Below are positions 55,169 through 64,000 of a DNA stretch of 64,000 bases, in pieces (position 1 is the stretch's first letter; each line of letters begins with the position of its first letter). Both the position numbers and the translations under genes were made by a program. Source of the stretch: Fistularia commersonii (Eukaryota > Chordata > Actinopteri > Syngnathiformes > Fistulariidae). The stretch lies in NCBI GenBank assembly GCA_037954325.1, contig JBBMNZ010000009.1:16925286-16989285 (forward strand), read 5' to 3'. The notes under the pieces are model-generated. The model did no database searches and was not told where the DNA came from. It worked only from the letters and a program-made list of their open reading frames with translations.

Positions 55169-57358
55169 GTAAGAGAGGAAACCGGATTCCGTGTCTTTGC
55201 CATAAACAGGGCCATTTTCCCACCAAGTCATAGGTTAAAGTCAAGGTTAGGTAAGTTAGCAAAGCCTAAAAGACAAAGGAAATCCGGTCCTACCTGTAGA
55301 AGACCCCCTGTAAGTCGTTAGCATATCCAAGTGGGTTCTGTTTTTCATTTTTAGCGTGTTGGCGGGTCCAGAGAGTAGTTTTTAAGAAAGGAGGTCATCA
55401 CATCCCCCTTTAATGGCGGTCGTTCCCACTGTATGTGAATGTCCAGTCCCGCTTCCATTAGCATCTGCTCTTTGGGGGGCAATGATAAAGTTAAAACAAC
55501 GCTGCTGAGCGAGTTATCGCTAGCTTTTCAGTCCGTAATGTCCGTCGGCGTCCAGTTTATTTTCCTAGTAAATTAACCGTCAAAGCATTACCTTTTGCAA
55601 TCGTTTTTTTTTTTTCAATGCTAGTTCGCCGTTTTAGCTCCCGCTCAAATCCCGCCGCTGACCTTCGAACAGAACAGCCCAACTGCGCTCCGCCAATCAC
55701 CGAGCCCGTTCTCCGCTCGCGGCGGCGTCTGGCGAAGCTGATTGGCCACTGTGATCGTGACGTGTTTACTGGCATAACGGAAATCGTACAATGGTCGTGA
55801 CATACGCTGTGACGTCTTTTTTTTTGTTTTAAATGGCATAAAAGTTCTTTGTATTAATTCATTTATATATATATATATTTATCAGAGGAATAAATGTTTT
55901 CATGAAAAGTTTAATGTATTAACTTTTTTTTTTTTAATTTTAAAATGTTCAGGTGTTTAGATGCAGCACTTGTGGTAGCGGCCACTAGGGGGCGCCACAT
56001 CAACCCAAGAGGTTATATAAAGCAAAACATTCCGGAAATTTTAGAAATTATGATTTATTTTTTTTTTGTTTGTTTAAACAAAAAATCTTACTCTGAGAAA
56101 ACTTTCCCCCCTCAGGAAAACATTCCGCAAGACTTGTCTCATGATTTCTTAAATTCTTATTTTAAGAGTTTGGGATTTTCTCAGAAGCGAAGGGTCTGTT
56201 CCATCCTTTCGAACTATCACAACAAATGTTCTTATAACATGTTACCATTATGATTTCGCCAAAAATACTCCTTAACTTTTAGGAGTTTGACCCTTGTTTC
56301 TGTCCCTTGTCCTCCAGTCATCAGAAGGCCAAAGCGGGAAACGACTAGAGGTACATTTTGTCCTTCTTATCCCCTTCTAATTTTTAATGTTTGGCATCTT
56401 ACCATGGTAAAGAAAACACTGGGAGCCACAAAACCCTTTTGAAAAGTAGAATAAATTAAAGTGGTGTATAACATTTTGTTTTTTGCCTTTATGCTATCTA
56501 TAAACAATATGCTTTGCCTTTTTTAAATCCGTAAACTGCAGAGAAAACGACATTTCTGCATGCTGCAAAATGTTTCAAACTTTTTATTGAAGGTTGCTTT
56601 AAAGTGAAATACTCAATCTATTTGGGTCCGTCTTGTATTTATGAGAAAATTCTCCACGAACTTAAATTATCTACCAGCAGCAAACCAAAAATGCCGTCCT
56701 CTCAAGGGACAAAAATATTTGAACTGTGTTTTATTTAGATGTTACAAGATCGCCATTATCTTCAGATTTAAATTAACATTAAAAAAGAAAATATTTGTTC
56801 ATTATTTTCAAAAGCCGCAGGGAGCTGCATCAGAGGGGTCAAAAAGTCTTCTCTACCTATTCCCATAATAAAAATAAAAATGTACATGAATATAATTTAT
56901 CCTGGCTGGATAAGCTTATCTAGCAAAAAATAATTATTAATAATTGAAATAATAGGTAATATATGATAGCCTTTTTTTGCACAGGTAATTCTTGATTTTT
57001 AATAAATTATATGAAATTAAATAAGATATAGCTTTATGTTGGTTTTTTTTAATGCTATTCATTTGGCCATGTTGATGACAATGGCTCTAAGGAAGGTGTG
57101 TGTGTGGCACATATAAATTATTGAAAGAAAAATTAAATAAAATACCTGTTTATAGGTAAAATGTAATAGCAAATTCATCCATTTTAAAGGGAATTTAAAA
57201 AAAAAAAAAAAAAGCTATAATAATAAGTGTGCGTGGACAATTTCTTTCAACTGAGTGTGTATTGTGTGTTTTTCTTCAACAATGGTCCAATGTTCTGGTT
57301 TCTCAGACTGGCTGCTCCAAGCCCTGCAGTACATGGACTCCAACCCCGAGACCCTGGA

Positions 57359-57396
<38 letters not shown>

Positions 57397-60300
57397 AACG
57401 ATCCTGCCAAGGTCTGGAGGGGAACGGCTGTAGGTTTTTAACTGCACTTTCTCTCCGGCTGTCAAGAGTTGCTGTCAGAAGATCAAACTGTGCTGGAGGG
57501 CGACATCGTGCTAGCGGTGAGTTTCTCACACACACACACACACACACACACCTGCCTTGTGTTAGATATATAAACACCTAGCGGAGGGGAAAACGTCGAA
57601 CCACATCCGGGACAGGGAAACTAGCGGTTTCAACCTCCCGCCCCATCATAACAGTATAGGATGAATGTCCCCTGGTTGCATTCCTTCCTGACCCCCAGCT
57701 GTCCAGCCGTGTGAATGGTTGTCTCTATAAGCTGCCCCGTGATTGGTCGGGGTGAGCAACGACCGAGAGGATAGGCTCCAACCCCACCCGGGTGTCGGAT
57801 ACACGGTGTGGATTCTGAATAAATATATAAATGAATGTACAGGTAGTGGAAAACACTTTGATTTACAAAATTGAAGTGTGAGAAAAGGGGGTGCAAATTC
57901 AATATTTTCCGGAGTTTGAGAGGGTGAATAGTTGCATGTCGTGATTTATGGACGACGGGGTGAATAGTTTGTCACGTGACGTGTAGCAACATCTTCTATC
58001 CCTCCCGCAGAGCAACAAGAACGCCGCCAGGCACCGCTGGCCGACCAGGAACATCTCCTACGTCGTCAGCCCGCAGCTGGGTGGGTCGGCCCCGGACACT
58101 ATTCCCTCCAAAATGGTCAAACGCCAGCAATTTGGGCTCCATTTTAATTTGTTTCTACAGTTATTTTGTGTTTGGCAGTTTTCCAGATTTATTTCTCTTT
58201 TTTTTTTTTCCTCCATGACACTGGATTGGATTTCTTTCTTTTTTGGGGGGGGTGTAGAACCGTTTTTATTACATTTTTAATTCAGGAATATATATTTTAA
58301 ATTTGATTTATTTTTAGAAATTAGTCACCACTTTCAGTAGCAGCAGGAAATTATCTGTTTGAGGAACTAAGTTATTAAATTTCCTTTTTTAGAATGTGGA
58401 CGCAGTGGTTGGTTTATCAATTTCTTTTTTCCTGGCGGTCAGAAAAATAAAAAAATGGGGGAAAAGTTTGTTCACAACACAAGCAAACTTTTTTGGCAAT
58501 TATATGGAATTAAGTAGACATTTTTTTTTTTTTTTAATCTGTCAATTCTTTACATTAAAATTTTCAGGTAATTTTCCTTTTTTAAAATAAACGTGGTGTT
58601 CATCAATTCAATTTCAAACATTTTATTTATTTTTTCCCCCCCTTTTCCTAGCAGCCATTCAGAAACGAGACATCGAATCCGCCGTTTCGATGGTCACGAG
58701 CAAGACGTGCATTTCCTTCCACCCAAGAACCAACGAGGAAGACTACTTGCTCTTCCTACCGAGCAAGGGGTAGGGAAAGAAACACTTTCTGCACATTTTT
58801 TATCAAAAATAACTGAGCGTCCTTTTTTTTTTTTAAAAAAAAAAGGTTTTATTATTCCAAGTTAAATCAATCAGGGTGTCGTCTGCAAACAATTATTGAT
58901 TAGAACGTCTTGCCTGCGTCAGGTTGATGTTAATCGTCATGCAGCATCACGCCCTTTTTTTTAAAAATCATTATTATTATTCCAAGTTAACAAATAAATC
59001 AGGGCGTCATCTGCAAAGAGACAAACTTTGTATGAAAATATTCTGGTTTGTTTCCCTTAAATCTCCAATTGAACTTCAAAAGTTGTTTCGGCCTTTAGCA
59101 ATATTTCCAGACACTTAGCCTCGTCGCTATCCAGTTCCGACTTTTCACGACGCGATTTGGGTTGATGCTAATTGTCGTGTCGCCCCAAATACCTTTTTTA
59201 AATCATCCTAATTATTATTATTCTGAATTAAATAAATCAGGTTGTCGTCTTTGGAAATTTTCTGGTTCATTTCCCTTAAATCCAGGCAAATCTGCGCACT
59301 CACAGCTTCAGAACTTCAGAAGTTGTTTTGGTCCTTGGAGGAGATTTCCAGACACGTAACCTCGTCACTACTTTTCACGATGCGAGTCAGGTTGATGCTA
59401 ATTGTCGTGCATACCCCAAAATACTTTTTTTTTTTTTTTTTTTTTTCATAATTTTTCCTGAGATGACAAATTAGGACGTCGTCTGCAAAGACACAAACTT
59501 GTAAAGGAGCTATCCGCTTGTCTGTGGCGTCGATGCTAACCGACGCTCCGCCTCCACAGCTGCGCTTCTTATGTCGGCTTCCTCGGCGGCGAGCAGCCGG
59601 TGTTCATCGGGCCGCACTGCAGGGTGGGGAACATCGTGCACGAGCTGTTCCACACGCTGGGATTCTTCCACGAGCACACCAGGTCCGACCGAGACGACTA
59701 CATCACGGTGCTCACCGGCAACATAATGAAGGGTAACGCCGTTCCCGCCGGCAGGCCGAGCTCTTTCGCTTTCCGCGACGAGCGCTAACGATACGCTTTC
59801 AGGGAAGGAAAGGAACTTCAAGAAGACCATGGGTGAGACCTTCGACATGCCCTACGACATCTCCTCCATCATGCACTACGGACGGTGAGCGGCGGTTTCC
59901 CTTAAAAGTTGTTCTTGGTATGCTTTTATTTTAGCACGTATGGTTCTAGCTAGTCTTTCCATGGGATAGTTTTTTTTTGTTTCCGGCTTGTGACAGGTTG
60001 CTTATTAGCCACCCTAGCTATCCGTTTGTTGCTTTTTTATTTTCCCCTGTTTTTTCTCTAAGCTAGTATCTAGCTAGCGGTCTCACAGGCAAGTCAAGGT
60101 GGTGTTCGTTAGAGCTAGTTTTTTAAGCTAATCCGTAGTTAGGTTTTGTTTTTAAGCAGGATCCAGCTGGGTTGTTTGTTTGCACACTAGTCTGGGTGGT
60201 GTTCACAAGAGCTAGTGTTTAAACTTGTGTCTTTTAGATAATTACCAGTCAGTTGTTTATTTCCGGGCTGGTTTGGATGGACTTCATGAGAGCTAGCTTT

Positions 60301-61697
60301 TACGCTAATATTTTGCCAGGTTTTTTTTTTCCTCGAGCTAGTATCAAGCCAGTTGATTATTTACAGGCTAGTCTTGGTGGTGTTCATTGGCGCTAGTGTT
60401 TAAGCTAATCTGTTGCTAGGTTGTTTTGTTTTCAGGATGTACTGGGTGATGGTCATAAAAGCTAGTGTTTTAAGCTAATTCCTTGCTAGGATTTGTTTCT
60501 GGAAGCTAACTTCCAGCCGGTCGGGAACCTTCTTGACCGGGAGAGCCATAAATGCCAAATATTTCTAAATATATTTCATCGAGAGCCATATAGTATTTTT
60601 AACGTATAATAAATTAAATATGTCTTTCAGTGAATGCGACCTCCGGTGCCGCAAGGATTTGTTCGAATTGCCGCTTTATATTTGACCGTTTCATCGATGC
60701 CATTTTATCATAGCGTATTAGAGGTACCGCAGATCCAAATGTAAATTCTTCCGTCCGTTTTTTCTCTTCGCCATCGTTAAAAGCGTTGAAGCGGACAAAC
60801 TAGTTGGCTATCGGATAAAATGAATTTCTTCACCTTTACGACGACCCGGACGTGCTCGGAAGCTATCGGTTTCCCGCCCGACCGAGGAGTGACCCGTGAA
60901 ATTTATCTTCAAAACTAATTTCTGTTGGCTTTAAAATGACACAGTATTATGAAGCAATATCACAAGTATTTTAAAATAAGTTCCAAATTTTATTTTTCTT
61001 TCTTTTTCAACTGAAACATGCCGTCACCGCGGATCTAGCCAGCCGTTTATTTACAAGCTGGTGGTAAAAGCTTGCATGTAAACAAATTCCCCGCTAGCTT
61101 CACTCGCTAAAAGCTAGTCTCCTGCCGGCGGCCGGAAGCTCGTCTCCGATCGACTCTGGGTTTCTGAGTATCCGGTTTGTTCGGCTCGCCCCGTCCGACT
61201 GCAGCTGGTACTTCTCGGCCAACAACTCCCCCACCATCATCGCCAAAGTGGAAGAGAAGGACATGGGACAGCGGCTCTACATGACCCAGATGGACGTGGA
61301 CAGAATCTCCTACCTCTACGGCTGCGGTGGGTCCACTTTCAGGAATTTCAGGGACTAGGCTGCTCGCTGCTGCCGTCCGGTGGGCGTAGAATGAAACTCC
61401 GGGAATTCGGAATACTGTAAATGACAGAACGGGCGGGAGGTTAGATTTGCTGTAGACTCGTGATCAGATGGACCGGTGAATTTGGTATTTGAGAACCGAT
61501 CGTTCTCCTCTCCTGCCGACGTAGGCGCCGAGCCCGGCCACAAGAAGACCGTCGATGTCCAGAACAACTGCGAGGAGGAGGAGGCGGACACCGCCAACGC
61601 CGCGGAGGCCGAGGAGCCGGCCGCCCCGCGCTGCAAAACCGAGAAGGAGGCCGAGGAGGCGGTCGCCTCGCGCTGCAAACCCCAGGAGACCAAGTGA
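55105..61697 (+). CDS. Astacin-family zinc metalloendopeptidase, 10 exons
   Basis: A secreted protease of the astacin (M12A) family, 312 residues, complete, all junctions in phase. Signal peptide about 1-17 (MRLQLFLPLLFAFF). Propeptide about 18-70 holds a dibasic run RRPKR (24-28) and the aspartate switch EGD (Asp63). The mature domain starts near Asn71. Zinc motif HELFHTLGFFHEH is at 157-169 (His157, Glu158, His161, His167), and the Met-turn SIMHY at 209-213 (Met211, Tyr213). Cys110-Cys255 and Cys131-Cys150 match the two family disulfides. It lacks the extra N-terminal Cys pair of six-cysteine fish astacins. The acidic tail 257-312 is unusual. It is closest in style to fish hatching-enzyme/ovastacin-like astacins; the exact orthologue is not assigned. 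Confidence 0.9.
56318..56350 (+). CDS. Astacin exon 2 (33-bp microexon)
   Basis: Acceptor 'ttgtcctccag', donor AGAG|GTACAT. With the split codons it encodes V-IRRPKRETTR. It is phase 1 on both sides, so skipping it would keep the frame. It is small, so certainty is moderate. Confidence 0.6.
56360..57300. other. Astacin intron 2, AT-rich
   Basis: About 0.95 kb, AT-rich, with a poly(A) run at about 57198-57213. No further exon is recognised. Confidence 0.5.
57307..57360 (+). CDS. Astacin exon 3
   Basis: Acceptor 'tggtttctcag', 54 bp, donor GAAG|GTGTGT. Encodes WLLQALQYMDSNPETLE of the propeptide. The donor is itself the start of a TG microsatellite (57361-57393). Confidence 0.85.
57361..57393. 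repeat. (TG)n starting at a splice donor
   Basis: The TG run begins with the GT of the exon 3 donor itself. Confidence 0.95.
57467..57516 (+). CDS. Astacin exon 4 (aspartate switch)
   Basis: Acceptor 'cggctgtcaag', 50 bp, donor AGCG|GTGAGT. Encodes LLSEDQTVLEGDIVLA; the Asp of EGD is the expected zinc-blocking residue of the proform. Confidence 0.9.
57528..57551. repeat. (CA)n just after the exon 4 donor
   Basis: The CA run starts 11 bp after the exon 4 boundary. Confidence 0.95.
57690..57990 (-). mobile_element. Dispersed repeat in astacin intron 4
   Basis: 'tgccccgtgattggtcgggg' and 'gataggctccaaccccaccc' mark a common fish interspersed repeat. It is followed at 57917-57971 by two lone 'gggtgaatagtttg' units like the 36-38 kb minisatellite. 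Confidence 0.5.
58011..58080 (+). CDS. Astacin exon 5
   Basis: Acceptor 'ccctcccgcag', 70 bp, donor CTGG|GTGGGT. Encodes SNKNAARHRWPTRNISYVVS and PQL, the start of the mature enzyme. Confidence 0.93.
58652..58769 (+). CDS. Astacin exon 6
   Basis: Acceptor 'cttttcctag', with a tandem 'cag' three bases later that would drop one Ala. 118 bp, donor AGGG|GTAGGG. Encodes AIQKRDIESAVSMVTSKTCI, SFHPRTNEEDYLLFLPSK. Confidence 0.93.
58800..59470. repeat. Tandem repeat in astacin intron 6, ~3 units
   Basis: 'tcaggttgatgctaattgtc', 'ttattattattccaagtta' and 'aatcaggttgtcgtctgcaa' recur at about 58870-59060, 59150-59300 and 59385-59500. Confidence 0.8.
59560..59732 (+). CDS. Astacin exon 7 (zinc-binding motif)
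   Basis: Acceptor 'gcctccacag', 173 bp, donor AAGG|GTAACG. Encodes CASYVGFLGGEQPVFIGPHC, then VHELFHTLGFFHEHTRSDRD and DYITVLTGNIMK; all zinc ligands and the catalytic Glu are present. Confidence 0.96.
59803..59884 (+). CDS. Astacin exon 8 (Met-turn)
   Basis: Acceptor 'acgctttcag', 82 bp, donor GACG|GTGAGC. Encodes KERNFKKTMGETFDMPYDIS and SIMHYG. Confidence 0.95.
60040..60530. repeat. ~70-bp repeat in astacin intron 8
   Basis: 'ggtggtgttcattagagcta', 'gtgttttaagctaatctg' and 'ttgctaggtt' recur about seven times. 60540-61200 is unique intron sequence. Confidence 0.7.
61205..61326 (+). CDS. Astacin exon 9
   Basis: Acceptor 'ccgactgcag', 122 bp, donor TGCG|GTGGGT. Encodes WYFSANNSPTIIAKVEEKD, MGQRLYMTQMDVDRISYLYG and C, the end of the catalytic domain. 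Confidence 0.95.
61525..61697 (+). CDS. Astacin exon 10 (acidic tail and stop)
   Basis: Acceptor 'ctgccgacgtag', open to TGA at 61695-61697. Encodes AEPGHKKTVDVQNNC, an E/A-rich stretch, and two near-identical 14-residue units: EAEEPAAPRCKTE (283-295) and EAEEAVASRCKPQ (297-309). Confidence 0.92.
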
Positions 61698-61756
61698 TTT
61701 GGGTGCACCGGCAGGACCCGGGCACCGGAGGGCACCATCGTACCGCAGAGGAACTA

Positions 61757-61762
61757 AATAAA
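61757..61762 (+). terminator. Poly(A) signal of the astacin gene
   Basis: AATAAA lies 60 bp after the stop codon and fixes a short 3' UTR. Confidence 0.75.
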
Positions 61763-61919
61763 AACTCTATCTATATCTCAATCTGGATTAGTTTCATTGT
61801 TTTTAATTCAATTTATGAGGTTCAAAGGATGCCATTAAACCAGATTTTTATTCGAGAAACTTGATGATAAGCCGTGAGGGACGAACGGAAAGGATTTGGT
61901 GTTAAAGTGGGATTTCTTC

Positions 61920-62060
61920 TACAGGGGGAAGTGACGCGTGGAGCAAGAAGCAAGAAGATCCCGGGTTGGATTCCCACAGAGGGACTTTGTGTGTGGAGTC
62001 TCCATGTGGTTCCTCCAGCTTCCTCCCACAGTCCATATCTTGTCCAGAACGGTGATGTCT
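61920..62060 (+). mobile_element. SINE-like dispersed repeat
   Basis: 'gatcccgggttggattccca' (box-B-like), 'gtgtggagtctccatgtggt' and 'cttcctcccacagtcca' are shared with many fish repeats and, in complement, with 45440-45570. Confidence 0.5.
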
Positions 62061-62099
62061 CTATGATGACGAGAATGGATGGTTGTGCTCGACGAGTGG

Positions 62100-63180
62100 A
62101 TGGACGCATGTCTCCAGCGGACATGTTGTCTTCTCCTTCAGGGGTCTCCACAGCCAATCGACGTCCTCCATCTAAACAACTCCATGTCTTTGGTCTTCTG
62201 GTAGACCTCCTCCCCGGAAGCTCCGATTCGGTCATGCTTCCCTTCCGACCGACGTATTCACCACCTCGCTTCTACGTGACCCCAACCATCTCAGTCTGAC
62301 TTCTTGGACAAGCGCTTTCCCTCTGATGGACTCGTTCCTGATCCTCTGTCATCGCTCCTAAAAAGACCCTCAACATCTTGATCTCAACTACCTCCGGTTC
62401 TGCTTTCTGCATTAAATTCAATGCCATCGTCTCCAAAAGCCTACAACATTGGAGGTCTCACCGCTACACCTTTCCTTTCATTCTGGCTGATAGTCTTTCG
62501 TCAAACATCACCCTTGACACTTTTCTCCACCTGCTCTGAACCATTTCTTCTCCACCCTCTCCATTGCTCTGGACTGTCAAACGGAAGTACTTGAACTCCT
62601 CCACTGTCTTCATCTCCACTCCCTGTAGCCTCACCGTCCCGTTCGGGTTCCTCTCATTCACCCTCATGTAGAGCATATGTCCACCTCTCTAGATGCTCAC
62701 CACCTGCAAACATCATGGTCCATGGAGATTCCTGTCTTATCTCGTGTGCCAGCCTGTCCGTCACCACTGCAAACAAGAAGGGGCTGACGTGGTCCCACTT
62801 CCATCTTGAACCTCACCGCTGTCTCACATCTGGCATACATGTCTTGCGCCAGTCCAACGTACTTCTCTGCCATTTCAGACTTCCTCATACCCTACCTGTA
62901 GTTCATCTCTTGGCACCCTATTGTACGCTTTTTCTAGGTCCTGTCTGTAGAAGACAAGTGAATCGTCGCATGGGTCTCGATGTAGCCCTGGGATCAACAA
63001 GCACTGGGTGAACCCTGCCTCTCACCCAATGGCAGCTTGGATAGACTGTATGTTCTGTGCCTCAACAGGTACATCGATGTACAACATGTCCACCTACTTC
63101 CCATTGGTACCTCGTGGTTTTTTAAGCAGCACATCCACAAGAGGACGGTGTAGAGCTCACTTCAAGTCCCGTCTGACAAT
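62100..63180 (-). mobile_element. RTE-type LINE, RT C-terminal part
   Basis: Minus-strand words are 'KYVGLAQDMYARCETAVRF', then after a gap 'MRVNERNPNGTVRLQGVEMK', 'TVEEFKYFRLTVQSNGEGGE' and 'SARMKGKV'. These are the RT and post-RT region of a fish RTE LINE. Frameshifts between about 62680 and 62700 and missing RT core sequence show that it is inactive. Confidence 0.8.
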
Positions 63181-64000
63181 AACAAAGGGCGACGTAGATG
63201 ATGGCAGAGTGCGCCATGTCGGTTTCTTTGCTCCTTTCACCGGTCTCACTTGAGCATACCGTACAACGCTGCCCCCCGAGACTGGGGTACTCAAACAGGA
63301 AATGGATACAGAGGGCAAACGGGAGGCTCCGCCTCCTTGCGTTTTTAACACTCAATAGTTGAGCCTTGATTCTTTTTACGAAAGCCTTACCTGACAACCT
63401 GGCTATAACCTCGCGCGACAGCTCTGTCGCTTTTGGTGTGTGGATGGGCGAATGCAATTCAGTGTAAACTGAATAGCACGTTTTCAAAGCTAAGCTAATC
63501 GTCCGTTTACGCTTTCAAAGATTCTGAATGGTTTCCGATGAGTTTTGACGCGTGGCGGAGATCGGACTGACCCGATTTATCACTTTGAACGAGCGTGTGA
63601 TACTCCGAACTCGAAAACAACGTAAGGGGAATGTCGGGACGAGGCCGTATGAACCTTGCACGTTGGGTCCATTTAAGGTTAGACGTCCGTTGAGGATTGT
63701 TTCATTTATCGCTTGTGACCGCTTGCTAGCTTTGTGCTTCAGCGTTAGCTTCCCAGAAAGCATTTCAATGGCAGAATGTTCGGATTAACCTTCCGTTTGG
63801 TGCAGCAAGAGACCTATTAGATTGCTCTCGGCTAGGAGCTAATGCTGGCTAGATAACAGGAAGTGACCCGAGACGCTCTTGCCTATCACAGAGACGGCCT
63901 TTGACATATTATTTATGGCTAACATGCTATCTTGACTACACTTAGGTTTTGTGCTAGTGCTAGCCGTTAGCCTACTGATGAACAGATTTGTACCCTTAGT
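63180..64000. other. Right-edge stretch, no gene recognised
   Basis: Unique, GC-balanced sequence with some 'gctagc' and 'gctaatgctggctag' words. The short frames at 63515-63788 lie opposite one another and have no family features. Confidence 0.4.

Overview
The window is vertebrate nuclear DNA, almost certainly from a teleost fish. The genes are split into short exons with GT-AG introns, two of the encoded proteins are vertebrate-type membrane proteins, and the spaces between exons are filled with microsatellites, minisatellites and decayed LINE copies of the kinds common in ray-finned fish. No bacterial, CRISPR or operon-like organisation is present. I assembled the genes by eye: each accepted exon was checked for acceptor and donor dinucleotides, for intron phase on both sides, and for agreement with the protein family.

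Layout. (1) About 2.3-12.0 kb, minus strand: the 5' half of slc4a5 (electrogenic sodium-bicarbonate cotransporter NBCe2). It comprises a noncoding first exon, six phase-compatible coding exons, and an internal candidate alternative first exon at 7.4 kb. The gene runs off the left edge. (2) 12.3-14.2 kb, plus strand: a decayed LINE, followed by a 2 kb AGT-triplet satellite (14.4-16.4 kb), an AT-rich stretch, and a cluster of TG and CA tracts (17.9-19.0 kb). (3) About 24.1-35.7 kb, minus strand: scarb1 (scavenger receptor class B type 1, SR-BI). It has eleven coding exons per transcript and two alternative first coding exons, each with its own TATA-containing promoter. They encode the 466 residues that precede the cytoplasmic tail, and the tail exon itself is not firmly located. 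(4) 36-38.3 kb: a minisatellite of about 30 bp. (5) 38.3-54.9 kb: gene-poor DNA with pieces of at least two LINE groups, SINE-like repeats and a three-copy tandem repeat. (6) 54.9-61.8 kb, plus strand: a complete ten-exon astacin-family metalloendopeptidase of 312 residues, with TATA box and poly(A) signal. (7) 61.9-64.0 kb: an RTE-type LINE remnant and unassigned sequence.

The three genes act in different processes: bicarbonate transport, lipoprotein cholesterol uptake and secreted proteolysis. I see no functional link between them. The most notable biology is (a) duplicated promoter plus first-exon cassettes in scarb1, (b) an internal first exon in slc4a5 that mirrors the two-promoter layout known in the paralogue SLC4A4, (c) CA/TG microsatellites lying against several 5' splice sites, and (d) an unusual duplicated acidic Cys-containing tail on the astacin. 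About half of the window is tandem repeat. Most long open frames in it are artefacts of repeat units whose length is a multiple of three.
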